The notes beneath the pieces were generated by a model. The model did no database searches, had not been told where the DNA came from, and saw only the letters and a program-made list of their open reading frames with translations. Of a stretch of DNA of 51,177 nucleotides, positions 35,796-45,626 are shown one piece after another. The stretch's first letter is position 1. Every line of letters starts with the position of its first letter. This DNA comes from Bacteroidota bacterium. GTDB lineage: Bacteria > Bacteroidota > Bacteroidia > Chitinophagales > Chitinophagaceae. Both the position numbers and the translations under genes were made by a program. Location of the stretch: positions 1-51,177 of the forward strand of contig JABDGS010000017.1 of the NCBI GenBank assembly GCA_013285915.1. Direction: 5' to 3'.

Positions 35796-38261
35796 ATGAA
35801 AAAAGTAATATTATTTTTTTGTTTTTTGCTTATTTCAACCATTTTGTTCGCCCAATCCAATCTCTTAAACAGCGACTTAAGACAGGTACATGTTGATCAA
35901 TTGAGTGATAACGACATTATTTATTATTACCAAAAGCTTCAGCAATCAAATATTTCTTTGGACCAGGCATATCAAATTGCAGCTTCAAGAGGTATGCCAC
36001 AGGACGAAATTACCAAGCTGCAGCAAAGGATACAGGTTCTTAAAGATTCGCAAAAGCTAAACTCCGGTAATCAACAACAAACCACGCAAACCAACCAGGG
36101 TAACCGCCTTACAGATTCATCAGGAATGAGTGACCGGACGGAAGACAGAACGAGGCATTTGACGCGGGAGGAAGAGGTGGACACGCGAATATTTGGATCG
36201 GAGTTATTTACATCATCATCCTTAACATTTGAACCCAACCTGCATATAGCCACGCCTGTAAATTATATAGTGGGGCCGGGCGATCAACTGGTAATTGAAG
36301 TTTACGGCGAAAGCGAACAAACATATAACCCTAAAGTAACCCCTGATGGCAACATAGCTATAACTAATGTGGGGCCCATTTTTGTGGCAGGCTTAACCAT
36401 TGAACAGGCAACCGCAAAAATTAGATCAAGGTTTGCGTCAACTATTTACCGCGCCATCGCAACCGGCGGTACCAATGTACAGGTAACATTAGGTAACATT
36501 CGCAGTATACAAATAAGTGTAATAGGCCAGGCCAAAAGGCCCGCAACTTATACAGTTTCGTCATTAACGCCTGTTTTTAATGCCTTATTCCTTTGCGGCG
36601 GCCCTAATAAAAATGGCAGTTACAGGAACATTGAGCTGGTACGTAATAATAAGGTAATTAAAACCATTGACCTCTATAAGGTGCTTGTTAACGGCAATGC
36701 AGAAGATAATGTAAGGTTAATGGACCAGGATATTATTCACATACCGTTTTATAAAACAAGGGTAATATTGGGCGGACAGGTTAAGCGGCCGGGCATTTTT
36801 GAAACTGTTCCACAGGAAAACCTGCAGCAGTTATTAGACTATGCGGGAGGGTTTACCGATTCTGCCTATCGGTCATCCGTTAAAATAACACAGCTTACTG
36901 ATAAAGAAAAGCAAGTTGCGGATGTTGACAGCAAAGATTTTAGCAGCTACATTCCAAAGGGCAGCGATTCTGTTGATGTTGGAAAAGTAATTAACCGGTT
37001 TACAAACCGCATAAGTATTGAAGGTGCTATAATGCGCCCGGGTGTTTTTGAACTAACCAACGGCCTTACGGTAAAGCAATTAATTTTAAAGGCAGACGGC
37101 TTAAGAGAAGATGCATTTTTAAACCGTGGCATTATAACCCGGCTTGAAGATAACCTGCAGGTTAGTATAGTTTCATTTGACGTGACAAATATTTTAAATG
37201 GAACACAACCCGATATACCCCTTAAACGTGAGGATAAGGTAACGATATCTTCAATATCTGACCTTAGAAATAAATGGACGGTAGAGATAAGGGGCCAGGT
37301 TAGGTTTCCAGGAACATACGATTACAAAGATAGTACGGCAATAAAGGATATTATTTTTGAAGCAGGCGGGTTTACCGATGCTGCTACCGGAAAGAATATA
37401 GAAGTTGCCAGGCGCGTAACAAACGGTAATGTAAACGATACTTCAACACAGATCGCGAAAATTGAGCAGGTGTCTGCTGAGAAGGACCTGCTTTACAACC
37501 GGGATAATTTTTACCTGCAGCCATTTGATGTGATTATTGTACATAACAACCCCGGTTACTTTACACAAAAAACAATTAAAATTGAAGGCGAGGTAATGTA
37601 CCCCGGCGAGTATGTAATAAACGCAAACGATGAAAAGCTTAGCGACATAATTAAACGTGCAGGTGGCTTTAAAAACACAGCCGACCCATCGGGGGCATCT
37701 CTTAAAAGAATAAACAGGATCGATAGCCAGTCAGTAATAAAAACACAAAACATAAGTAAGTTATCTACAACCCGGAGGGATTCAACTATTTCGGATTCTC
37801 TGTCGAAAGAAGCAGTTAAGCCTTACGATCTGATTGGCATAAACCTGCAGGAGGTAATGGCCCACCAGGGAATAACAAACGACCTGATTGTAGAAGACGG
37901 CGATTTAATTTTTGTACCCAAAAAGAACCAGGCAATAAAAGTAAGGGGCGAGGTTTTGTTTCCAACACAGTTTGCATTTCAGCAGGGAATGAATTTGAAA
38001 GCTTATGTAGATATGGCCGGCGGTTTTACAAGTAACGCCCAGCGGCGAAAGGCGTTTGTTATAGGCGCCAACGGCAATGCCCGCAGGGTAAAACACTTCC
38101 TGTTTTTTAAGAGTTACCCGGAGATTCTTTCGGGAGATGATATTTTTGTACCTAAAAAACCAGAACGGGCAGGCATAAGTACCGCTGAAACTATAGGTAT
38201 TACATCTGCAGCGGTAGGGATAATGTCAGTGGTATTGGCGCTGATAAATAATTTAAAATAA
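35796..38261 (+). CDS. Polysaccharide export outer-membrane protein with multiple SLBB domains (Wza-like)
   Basis: An 821-residue export protein. Signal peptide (MKKVILFFCFLLISTILFAQ), a Gln/Asn/Thr-rich linker, the polysaccharide-export domain (about 145–235, YIVGPGDQLVIEVYGESEQT) and then about six SLBB repeats with recurring G-x-V-x-x-P-G-x-[FY] patterns (GQVKRPGIF, GAIMRPGVF, GQVRFPGTY, GEVMYPGEY, GEVLFPTQF). A C-terminal hydrophobic segment (ITSAAVGIMSVVLALI) could anchor it. It would form the periplasm-spanning/outer-membrane exit for exopolysaccharide, working with the Wzz-like protein encoded 12 bp on. Longer than E. coli Wza (about 379), as is usual in Bacteroidota. First gene of the EPS cluster; preceded by a structured leader. 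Confidence 0.92.
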   Translation: MKKVILFFCFLLISTILFAQSNLLNSDLRQVHVDQLSDNDIIYYYQKLQQSNISLDQAYQIAASRGMPQDEITKLQQRIQVLKDSQKLNSGNQQQTTQTNQGNRLTDSSGMSDRTEDRTRHLTREEEVDTRIFGSELFTSSSLTFEPNLHIATPVNYIVGPGDQLVIEVYGESEQTYNPKVTPDGNIAITNVGPIFVAGLTIEQATAKIRSRFASTIYRAIATGGTNVQVTLGNIRSIQISVIGQAKRPATYTVSSLTPVFNALFLCGGPNKNGSYRNIELVRNNKVIKTIDLYKVLVNGNAEDNVRLMDQDIIHIPFYKTRVILGGQVKRPGIFETVPQENLQQLLDYAGGFTDSAYRSSVKITQLTDKEKQVADVDSKDFSSYIPKGSDSVDVGKVINRFTNRISIEGAIMRPGVFELTNGLTVKQLILKADGLREDAFLNRGIITRLEDNLQVSIVSFDVTNILNGTQPDIPLKREDKVTISSISDLRNKWTVEIRGQVRFPGTYDYKDSTAIKDIIFEAGGFTDAATGKNIEVARRVTNGNVNDTSTQIAKIEQVSAEKDLLYNRDNFYLQPFDVIIVHNNPGYFTQKTIKIEGEVMYPGEYVINANDEKLSDIIKRAGGFKNTADPSGASLKRINRIDSQSVIKTQNISKLSTTRRDSTISDSLSKEAVKPYDLIGINLQEVMAHQGITNDLIVEDGDLIFVPKKNQAIKVRGEVLFPTQFAFQQGMNLKAYVDMAGGFTSNAQRRKAFVIGANGNARRVKHFLFFKSYPEILSGDDIFVPKKPERAGISTAETIGITSAAVGIMSVVLALINNLK

Positions 38262-38273
38262 TGATTTGCAAAG

Positions 38274-39317
38274 ATGCGTGATGAAATAACATTTACCGAT
38301 TTAGCAAGGCAGGTAAAATTTTTGGCCCGTTTAATAATAAAAAAGTTTATTATAATAGTTTTGGCCGGCCTGGCCGGTGGCATAGCGGGTGCGCTTATAG
38401 CCTATTTATCAACACCCAAATACCAGGCTGAGGTGGTGTTTGTAGCCGAAGATAATGGCAGGGAGGCTGCAGGCGGCCTTGCGGGCTTAGCTTCGCAATT
38501 TGGCATAAACCTTAACATGAGCAACGATGCCTTTAGCGCCAGGAATATGGTAGGGTTGTTAAGCTCAAATAAAATGATTATTTCCACTTTGCTTGCAGTT
38601 GTTGAAATAAATGGTAAAAAAGACAGGTTGTTAAATTTCTACCTGGAAAATACCGGGATGGCAAAAGCGTTTAAAAAAAATGAAAAATTAAAAGGGCTTT
38701 CGTTTCCAGTTAACCAAAAAAAAGAGGACTTTTCACGGCTACAGGACAGCATTTTGCTAATTACAGTTAAGAATATTAAGAACGGCGTTATTGATATAGA
38801 GAAAATTGAAGATAACAACGACTTTTTTAAAATAACATGTATTAGCAATAATGAGGATTTTTCGCTGCTTTTTTCAAAGCAGGTATTAAATGAGCTTGTT
38901 ACTCTTTATATACAAACAAAAACACAACGCGCTCAAAAAATAGTTGACCTTATTGAAAAAAGAGCAGATTCTATCAAAACAGAGTATAATAAGGCCCTGT
39001 CATCCAGGGCATCTGCGGTGGATGAGAATATGAACCCCGCCTTGCAATTGCCATTGGTAAATGTGCAGCGCAGGCAAACGGATATAACAGTATTAGGCAC
39101 CGAATATGGTGAGATTATTAAAAATCTTGAGCTGGCAAGGTTTAACTTAATGAAAGAAACGCCTCTCGTACAGGTGATAGATGACCCGCAACTTCCGCTT
39201 AAACGGCTTAAGCCAAGCTTTATAGTATATGGCATTTTAGGGTCGTTTATGTTAGCCACAATTGTTATTATTTATTTGGTATCAAAACAAAAAAAAATAA
39301 GCCAGCCGGTTGCGTAG
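38274..39317 (+). CDS. Wzz-family chain-length determinant / polysaccharide co-polymerase
   Basis: A 347-residue inner-membrane protein with two membrane helices: FIIIVLAGLAGGIAGALIAYL near residue 30 and GSFMLATIVIIYLVSK near the C terminus. Between them is a long periplasmic, coiled-coil-rich part, as in Wzz/Etk N-terminal domain proteins. A Pro-rich segment (PQLPLKRLKPS) precedes the second helix as in the family. It lacks the cytosolic tyrosine-kinase domain found in Wzc. It sets chain length together with Wzy and couples to the export channel encoded 12 bp upstream. Confidence 0.88.
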   Translation: MRDEITFTDLARQVKFLARLIIKKFIIIVLAGLAGGIAGALIAYLSTPKYQAEVVFVAEDNGREAAGGLAGLASQFGINLNMSNDAFSARNMVGLLSSNKMIISTLLAVVEINGKKDRLLNFYLENTGMAKAFKKNEKLKGLSFPVNQKKEDFSRLQDSILLITVKNIKNGVIDIEKIEDNNDFFKITCISNNEDFSLLFSKQVLNELVTLYIQTKTQRAQKIVDLIEKRADSIKTEYNKALSSRASAVDENMNPALQLPLVNVQRRQTDITVLGTEYGEIIKNLELARFNLMKETPLVQVIDDPQLPLKRLKPSFIVYGILGSFMLATIVIIYLVSKQKKISQPVA

Positions 39318-39359
39318 CATATACAACTGCCCGGCAGGCTCCTTTTTTCTTAGCTATTA

Positions 39360-40631
39360 ATGAAAACAAAACGCAACACAACAATTTTTAACATTGGTTA
39401 CCTGTTTATATTACAAGCCCTAAATTTTATAATCCCTCTTTTATTATTGCCTTACCTGCTTAAAACGCTTGGCCCGGAAAAATTTGGCATTATAAGCCTT
39501 GCCCAGGCCATAGCGGCATATTTTACTTTGCTGGTTGATTTTGGGTTTAATTTAAGTGCTGTTCAGCGTATTGCCGTTAACAGGAATAATGTTGATGAAA
39601 TGTTCCGCATTTTTTGGGGTACAATGTATGCAAAAGCGTCTATTTGCGTTATCTGCTTTTTTTTGAACGTTATTTTGATATATACAGTAAAAGAATTTTA
39701 TGCTATTAAAGAAGTTATTTACATTTTCTTCTCAACTGTTATAGGCCTGGCCATTGTGCCTATATGGTTTTTTCAGGGTGTAGAAAGGGTAAAGCTTGTA
39801 ACGATTATAAATGTAACTATACGCATACTTATTTTGCCGCTAACATTTATATTCGTAAAAAAACCAGGGGATTATTATATTTCAGCTATTATACAATCAG
39901 CATGCATAGTTATTTCGGGCATTATTTCTTTCTGTTTTGTTTTTCGTTATTATCCAATAAAGTTATACCGCTTTAATATAAAAAGCATATTAATTGAGGT
40001 AAAAGAAAGCTGGCCGGTCTTTGTATCAAATGTTGCCATTAATATTTACTCCTCTTCATTTGTAATAATATTAAGCTTCTATTCATCAAAAACAGCAATA
40101 GCTTATTACAGTACATCCGACAAAATAGCAAGGGCCTTAGCGTCTTTAATTTTGTTGCCCGTAACGCAGGCTGTGTACCCTAAAATAAGCTATTTGGTTA
40201 CTATCAACCGGGCAAAGGCAATTCATCTTTTTAAAAAAACAGCAATAGTTGCATCGCTGATATTACTAGGAGGGTGCATTATGTTGTTTTTCTTCAGCAG
40301 TATTATCATTAATTTTCTTGGCGCGAGCTATTATAATATGTTACCGCTGTTGAAATTAATGAGTATCGCCCCACTATTAATTTGCATGGGAGGTATTTTT
40401 GGGCAGGCCGGCCTTTTAGCATTTGGCGATAAAAAAGGATTTAGGGATATTATTCTTTTATGCGGTTCCGTATCATTGGTGGTAGTTTTAATTTTAACTA
40501 TGTTATTTAAAGAATATGGTACGGCAATTTCAATGATAATTACTGAATTTTTGGTTTTATTGTTGATGTACAGAAGGTGTTTAAAATATATATTGCGGCC
40601 TGTTGGCAGTAGCTTAACAGGCAATCTGTAA
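39360..40631 (+). CDS. Wzx-type oligosaccharide flippase
   Basis: A 423-residue polytopic protein of the MOP/PST superfamily with about 12–14 predicted helices. It begins IFNIGYLFILQALNFIIPLLLLPYLLKTLGPEKFG, the familiar Wzx/RfbX start, split here across conserved blocks such as FGIISLAQA and VPIWFFQGVER. It flips undecaprenyl-linked repeat units to the periplasm for polymerisation. The gene sits 42 bp after the Wzz-like gene, and the base composition becomes visibly more A+T rich from here to about 44.3 kb, which is typical for Wzx/Wzy loci. Confidence 0.9.
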   Translation: MKTKRNTTIFNIGYLFILQALNFIIPLLLLPYLLKTLGPEKFGIISLAQAIAAYFTLLVDFGFNLSAVQRIAVNRNNVDEMFRIFWGTMYAKASICVICFFLNVILIYTVKEFYAIKEVIYIFFSTVIGLAIVPIWFFQGVERVKLVTIINVTIRILILPLTFIFVKKPGDYYISAIIQSACIVISGIISFCFVFRYYPIKLYRFNIKSILIEVKESWPVFVSNVAINIYSSSFVIILSFYSSKTAIAYYSTSDKIARALASLILLPVTQAVYPKISYLVTINRAKAIHLFKKTAIVASLILLGGCIMLFFFSSIIINFLGASYYNMLPLLKLMSIAPLLICMGGIFGQAGLLAFGDKKGFRDIILLCGSVSLVVVLILTMLFKEYGTAISMIITEFLVLLLMYRRCLKYILRPVGSSLTGNL

Positions 40632-40749
40632 ACGGTGCATCATAACCAAAAAATAAAATGATACACTTATTTTGCCTTAACCAAGTCTTGAGTTGTGCGT
40701 ACTTTAAAAATTATGATCGGCCACGCAATTGTTATTGCATAATTTACTA

Positions 40750-41595
40750 ATGAGAGAAGAAATATTATATAGTGATTTATTAGTTTGCATAGTTTTATAT
40801 AAACAAAACCTGGCAGACTCTACAACTTTTGCTACACTGTGTAGAACTGCAGGCGAAGAAAATCTTTCAGTTTTAGTTTATGACAATAGCCCTCAGCCAC
40901 AAATTGCAGGCAATATAAAGGCCACCGGTACAAATGCCACCTTTTATTACCATCACAACGGTTTAAACAGTGGGGTGGCGGGTGCTTATAATTACAGCGC
41001 CCGGCTTGCTAAAGAGCTTAATAAAAAAATGCTGCTTTTTTTTGATCAGGATACGTGTATAGCGGAGGAATACTTTACCAAAATGCTCGCTAATATTAAC
41101 AACCATGGCGATATAAACTTATTTTGCCCCATAGTAATTAGCGGCAGAAAAATTATTTCGCCATCAAAATATTTACTGGGGCGGGCATTTGCAATAAAAA
41201 AAATGCAGCCCGGGGTTAAAACTGCTGCGCCATTTTCTATAATAAACAGCGGGCTTGCTGTTAATTTAGAAGAGTTTGAAAAAATTGGCGGTTATGATAC
41301 ACAGTTGCAGTTAGATTTTAGTGACCATTACTTTTTTTATAAGTTTAAAAAAAGCAACAGGCAATTTTGTGTGGCAGATGTTTTATTAAGTCATCAGCTT
41401 TCAACATTTACAGATAAAAAAGCTGACAAAGTTTTATCGCGCTTTAATATCTATGCAGCAGCAGCCAAAATATTTTCGCGCAAAACAAAAAGTTTCCTGC
41501 CCCTTGCGTGGGCAGCATTAAGAGGGCTTAAACTTAGTTTTCAATATAAAAAAATATCGTTCCTTGTACTTAGCGCCGGTTTATTCAGAAAATAA
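40750..41595 (+). CDS. Family 2 glycosyltransferase (first of three)
   Basis: A 281-residue GT2 (GT-A fold) enzyme: SDLLVCIVLYKQN at the N terminus, YDNSPQ, NGLNSGVAGAYN and LLFFDQDTCI, where the DQD acidic cluster binds the metal and nucleotide sugar. It resembles rhamnosyl/fucosyl-type transferases of O-antigen clusters, but the sugar is not readable. ATG 40750 is preferred; a TTG seven codons upstream is less likely. The last 32 bp overlap the start of the polymerase gene. Cytosolic face of the inner membrane. Confidence 0.88.
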   Translation: MREEILYSDLLVCIVLYKQNLADSTTFATLCRTAGEENLSVLVYDNSPQPQIAGNIKATGTNATFYYHHNGLNSGVAGAYNYSARLAKELNKKMLLFFDQDTCIAEEYFTKMLANINNHGDINLFCPIVISGRKIISPSKYLLGRAFAIKKMQPGVKTAAPFSIINSGLAVNLEEFEKIGGYDTQLQLDFSDHYFFYKFKKSNRQFCVADVLLSHQLSTFTDKKADKVLSRFNIYAAAAKIFSRKTKSFLPLAWAALRGLKLSFQYKKISFLVLSAGLFRK

Positions 41596-42766
41596 AAAAT
41601 CGCTGCTTAGGTTTTATTTCCTTGCTTTTTTGCTGGAAGTATGTATAGGCGGCTCCGGTGGCCTTATACATGCGGGCGGCTTAACGTTGCGGAAGGTAAA
41701 CTTTATAATTGCATTACTAATTTCAGGGTACTGTTTTTGGCAAAAAAAAACAATAAGTAAAACAGTAGCTTATATAACAGCCGCTTTTCTGGCATTGCTT
41801 GCTATTGCAACTGTTAATGGCATTATGCATTATGGCAACAATGCCACTGTGTACGAAAACCTGTTAATGCAGTCATTTTTTTTATTGCTGCCATTTTACT
41901 CATTATTTATCAACACACAAAAAGATGTAAATAAGGTTTCAAAAATTTTCAAAGCTTCCTCCGTAATATTAGCAGTTTTATACCTGGCGCTGTTAGCCTT
42001 AATATTTTTAAAAATTATAAGCTTCAATACCGTTTATGACATACTAACCCAGTCTCCCGAATTTATGGGGCGCGGCGAGGTAGGCTTTTGGTATAAAGGG
42101 TTTATATACATGTGCGTGGGGCTATTTTTCTTCCGAAACGAAGAAAATAAGTTGGTTAAATATTTTTGCCTGCTGCTGCTGCTGGTAGCGATAGTTTTAA
42201 CCTTTGTAAGAGGCTTTTTATTTTCGCTTATACTGGCAGCTTTTATTTTCAATTTATTTTTTAAGAATTTTTGGAAGAGCCTTGTATTTATTTTAATCGG
42301 CATAGGCGGTGCATTTTTGGTAACGCAGCTTAACAGCACTGCTAAACTTAATAGAAAGGAGAGCGACCGCATACGCGTTTTGCAGTTACAGCAGGTTGAA
42401 CAAAGGGTTGACCCCGTAATTTTTTTTATCGGCGCTGGTTTTGGCGAGGGGGTGCCTATTCGCGATAACCATATGGAAATAAACTACCTTGAAATATTTT
42501 ATAAGCAAGGCGTAATTGGGTTGCTGTTTTGGGGCGGTATATTTGTATACCTGTCTCTGCTGTATATTAATGCAAAAAAAGCCGGTTATGAAAAAGAAGC
42601 CCGCCCATTTTTGCTAGCATCAATATTTGTATACTGCCAATCAGCATCAAACCCGTTCTTAACTAATTCTATCGGCATTAATGTTATTTTGGTAAGCATA
42701 ATATGTTTGCGAGTTTTAAAAGATGAAAAAAGCACCGAGTATATCAGTAGTGATAGCCACGTATAA
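41564..42766 (+). CDS. O-antigen polymerase/ligase-like membrane protein (Wzy)
   Basis: A 400-residue protein with about ten predicted helices and an O-antigen polymerase/ligase (Wzy_C-like) layout: a large periplasmic loop and VRGFLFSLILAAFIFN, then NHMEINYLEIFYKQGVIGLLFWGG, similar to the conserved segment of the family. It likely joins repeat units in the periplasm. There is no ATG in the first 87 codons, so translation probably begins at TTG 41564 or another non-ATG codon, and the frame overlaps the previous transferase by 32 bp, suggesting coupling. It also overlaps the next gene by 44 bp. Confidence 0.82.
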   Translation: MYLAPVYSENKKSLLRFYFLAFLLEVCIGGSGGLIHAGGLTLRKVNFIIALLISGYCFWQKKTISKTVAYITAAFLALLAIATVNGIMHYGNNATVYENLLMQSFFLLLPFYSLFINTQKDVNKVSKIFKASSVILAVLYLALLALIFLKIISFNTVYDILTQSPEFMGRGEVGFWYKGFIYMCVGLFFFRNEENKLVKYFCLLLLLVAIVLTFVRGFLFSLILAAFIFNLFFKNFWKSLVFILIGIGGAFLVTQLNSTAKLNRKESDRIRVLQLQQVEQRVDPVIFFIGAGFGEGVPIRDNHMEINYLEIFYKQGVIGLLFWGGIFVYLSLLYINAKKAGYEKEARPFLLASIFVYCQSASNPFLTNSIGINVILVSIICLRVLKDEKSTEYISSDSHV

Positions 42767-43454
42767 TGGCGAAAGATATATTTACCAGCAAATGCAGTCA
42801 ATACTTTCACAAGTAGGCGCCGATGCTGAAATTATTGTAACCGATAATGGATCGTTTGACAATACCATAAATATCATTGCTGCATTAAAGGATGAGCGGG
42901 TTAAAATAATGCAATACGCAAAAACAAAAAGCGTAAAAGATAATTTTGAAAATGGTTTAATGCATGCGCAAGGAGATATGATTTTTTTGTCAGATCAAGA
43001 TGATATCTGGCTGCCGGAAAAAGTTAAGGTTATGGCAGAAGCATTAAAGATTTATGATTTAGCCGTTAGCGATTGTAAAATTATCGATGCAGAGGGCCGT
43101 GTTATAAAAAATTCATTTTTCAGTTTTAAAAATAGTGGAGCAGGTATAATTAAAAATCTTGTAAGCAATACTTATATAGGATCTTGCATGGCCTTTAAAA
43201 AATCAATGCTGGGTATCGCATTGCCTTTTCCTGAAGATGTGCCGTTACATGATATTTGGCTTGGTTTTGTAGGCAATCTTTTTTTTAAGCCAGTTTTTAT
43301 AAAGCAGGCGCTCATTTTATACCGGCGTCATGGGAATAATGTTTCCATCACTGGAGAAAAATCAAAATACTCACTCCTGCAAAAGATAAGCTTCAGGTAT
43401 AGGCTAATAAAATATCTGCCCATGCTTATGAGAAGAAAAAAACTAATGCGATAA
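42723..43454 (+). CDS. Family 2 glycosyltransferase (second of three)
   Basis: A 243-residue GT2 enzyme of standard type: ISVVIATYNGERYIYQQMQS, VTDNGSFDNT (UDP-binding Asp) and LSDQDDIWLPEKV with the DQD metal motif. The C-terminal part (PLHDIWLGFVGN, YRRHGNNVS) is like many capsule rhamnosyl/galactosyl transferases. The 44-bp overlap with the polymerase gene suggests translational coupling. Donor and acceptor unknown. Confidence 0.9.
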   Translation: MKKAPSISVVIATYNGERYIYQQMQSILSQVGADAEIIVTDNGSFDNTINIIAALKDERVKIMQYAKTKSVKDNFENGLMHAQGDMIFLSDQDDIWLPEKVKVMAEALKIYDLAVSDCKIIDAEGRVIKNSFFSFKNSGAGIIKNLVSNTYIGSCMAFKKSMLGIALPFPEDVPLHDIWLGFVGNLFFKPVFIKQALILYRRHGNNVSITGEKSKYSLLQKISFRYRLIKYLPMLMRRKKLMR

Positions 43455-43463
43455 CAAAGAAAA

Positions 43464-44300
43464 ATGAAAAGTATCCCTAATCTAACCTGTTCAATAGTTC
43501 TATACAAGCACTCGCCAGGCAACCTAACCGGTTTAATTAAAGGAGTGCTTGAGTGCGGGCTTGTAAAAACACTTTTTTTAATTGACAATTCACCAACAGA
43601 TGATTTGAAAGTTTTGGCCACAGATGAACGAATTAAATATATTTTTAATAATGCCAACATTGGCTATGGCGGGGGACATAATATTGCCATGCGAAAAGCA
43701 TTGGGTTTTGCCAAATACCATGCAGTTTTAAACCCGGATATCATGTTTAATCCCGGAACGCTTGAAGGCCTGTATGATTATATGGAAACCCATGCAGATG
43801 TTGGGCACGTAATGCCAAAGATAAAATACCCGGATGGCAGCATACAGCACCTTTGCAAGCTTATACCTACCCCTTTTGACCTTATTGCACGGCGGTTTGT
43901 ACCTGAAAGGTTTACAAAAAAACAGACGGCTCATTTTGAGCTGCATGACAGTGGTTATAACAAACTGATGGAAGTGCCTTATCTTTCCGGGTGCTTCATG
44001 TTTTTTCGCATTGAAACCGTTCAAAAAATAGGTTTTTTTGACGAGGATTTTTTTATGTATTCGGAAGATATTGACATTAGCCGCCGTATATATAAAGTAG
44101 CCAAAACAATGTTTTACCCAACTGTTGAAGCAATACACGTGCATGAGAGAGGATCGTACAAAAACACCCGGCTTTTATGGATACATATCGTTAATATAAT
44201 AAGATATTTTAACAAATGGGGTTGGTTTTTTGATAAAGAGAGAAAAAGGATCAACAAAAAAATTCTTCAACAAATTAAAAATAATAAAAGTATTGACTAA
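43464..44300 (+). CDS. Family 2 glycosyltransferase (third, WbbL-like rhamnosyltransferase)
   Basis: A 278-residue GT2 enzyme close in pattern to WbbL-type rhamnosyltransferases: CSIVLYKHSP, NANIGYGGGHNIAMRKA, LNPDIMFNPGTLEGL, VPYLSGCFMFFRIE, IGFFDEDFFMYSEDIDISRRI and IHVHERGSYKN, in the usual order. By family, it would transfer L-rhamnose or a related 6-deoxyhexose to the growing repeat unit. The gene begins 9 bp after the previous transferase. A 123-bp gap follows before the GT4 gene. Confidence 0.9.
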   Translation: MKSIPNLTCSIVLYKHSPGNLTGLIKGVLECGLVKTLFLIDNSPTDDLKVLATDERIKYIFNNANIGYGGGHNIAMRKALGFAKYHAVLNPDIMFNPGTLEGLYDYMETHADVGHVMPKIKYPDGSIQHLCKLIPTPFDLIARRFVPERFTKKQTAHFELHDSGYNKLMEVPYLSGCFMFFRIETVQKIGFFDEDFFMYSEDIDISRRIYKVAKTMFYPTVEAIHVHERGSYKNTRLLWIHIVNIIRYFNKWGWFFDKERKRINKKILQQIKNNKSID

Positions 44301-44423
44301 TTATATGGTAACTGTTAAAGAAAAAATAGAATTGTAACGGCTATATAAAAATAATAATTAATCATTGTTTGAGGCTCCATTTATATAAGTCGGCGGCACC
44401 CGTAAAAATCCTGCCCGTTTTTA

Positions 44424-45623
44424 ATGATTCCCACTAAAAAAAAGCTTCTCGTAATTCTTAACCGCCTTGTCATTGGCGGGCAGGCTTTAGATACTATTCC
44501 GCTGATATACCATTTGCAGGAGCACTTTGATATTCTTGTATTATACGGCTGCCCTGAAAAAGATGAGCAGGAAGCGCTTTTTTTATTAGAGGCGTTTAAA
44601 AATATTCCTTTAAAAAAAATTATTTACTTCAGGCGTAAATTTAACCCCGTAAGGGATATATTGAGTTTTTTTTCCATTTTTCACGCTATTAGAAAATTTA
44701 AGCCTGGGGTATTGCATACGCATGGCCTTAAATCGGGTTTTTTTGGCCGTACTGCTGCATATTTAAACGGGGTGCCCTGCATAATCCACACATTTCACGG
44801 GCATCATTTTCACTCCTACGTTAATTCTTTTCTTTCTAAAAGCATAGTGTTTTATGAAAGGGCTATGGCAAAAATAACTTCAAAAATTATTGCCATAAGC
44901 CCCACGCAAAAAATTGAACTGGCAAATACTTATAAAATTGCAGCACCAGGAAAAATTGAAACAATACGCCTGGGCATTGAAGAGAAATTATTTTATGACG
45001 AAACTGCAGGCAAGCGCATGGCATTCAGGCGAAAATACTCGTTGGCTGCAAACGTAGTAGCAATAGGTATTATTGGCAGAATTGTAGCTATAAAAAACTA
45101 TGGGTTATTTGTAAAAATAGCCTCATCAATACTTGCCACCGCTACCGCAGAGGTTAAATTTTTTGTTGTTGGCGACGGGGTTGAAAAACAATTTGTTCAA
45201 GGCGAGCTTACACGTCTTAACATCCAGTGGTGCGGCGAGGGGAATTTAAATAACGCAGCGCAAGTTATTTTTACTTCGTGGTTGCCGGAAGTATCAAAGG
45301 CTTTGTATGGGCTGGATATAATAATGCTTACATCGCATAACGAAGGTACCCCTTTATCAATTATTGAGGCACAATTTTGCGGAAAGCCCGTGGTAGCAAC
45401 AAACGTGGGCGGTGTACGGGATACTTTTATTGATAATGAGACCGGGTTTTTAGTTGCGCCGGGCAATGATGCTGTTTTTACCGAAAAGCTTGCAATGCTG
45501 GTAGAGAACAACAACCTGAGAAGTGAAATGGGGAAGAAGGCTGCTGTTTTTGCACATGAAAATTTTTCAAAGACAAAAGAAATAGATAGTTTCAGGCAAT
45601 TATACCAAACCTGCAATAAATAA
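44424..45623 (+). CDS. Family 4 glycosyltransferase
   Basis: A 399-residue GT-B fold, retaining glycosyltransferase (GT4). The N-terminal half has GGQALDTIPLIYHL and the substrate-side FHGHHFHSYVNS. The C-terminal donor domain shows GRIVAIKNYGLFVKI and the E-x7-E motif region HNEGTPLSIIEAQFCGKPVVATNVGG. It would add a sugar to a lipid-linked repeat unit at the inner membrane. Ends 3 bp before the epimerase gene. Confidence 0.92.
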   Translation: MIPTKKKLLVILNRLVIGGQALDTIPLIYHLQEHFDILVLYGCPEKDEQEALFLLEAFKNIPLKKIIYFRRKFNPVRDILSFFSIFHAIRKFKPGVLHTHGLKSGFFGRTAAYLNGVPCIIHTFHGHHFHSYVNSFLSKSIVFYERAMAKITSKIIAISPTQKIELANTYKIAAPGKIETIRLGIEEKLFYDETAGKRMAFRRKYSLAANVVAIGIIGRIVAIKNYGLFVKIASSILATATAEVKFFVVGDGVEKQFVQGELTRLNIQWCGEGNLNNAAQVIFTSWLPEVSKALYGLDIIMLTSHNEGTPLSIIEAQFCGKPVVATNVGGVRDTFIDNETGFLVAPGNDAVFTEKLAMLVENNNLRSEMGKKAAVFAHENFSKTKEIDSFRQLYQTCNK

Positions 45624-45626
45624 AAT

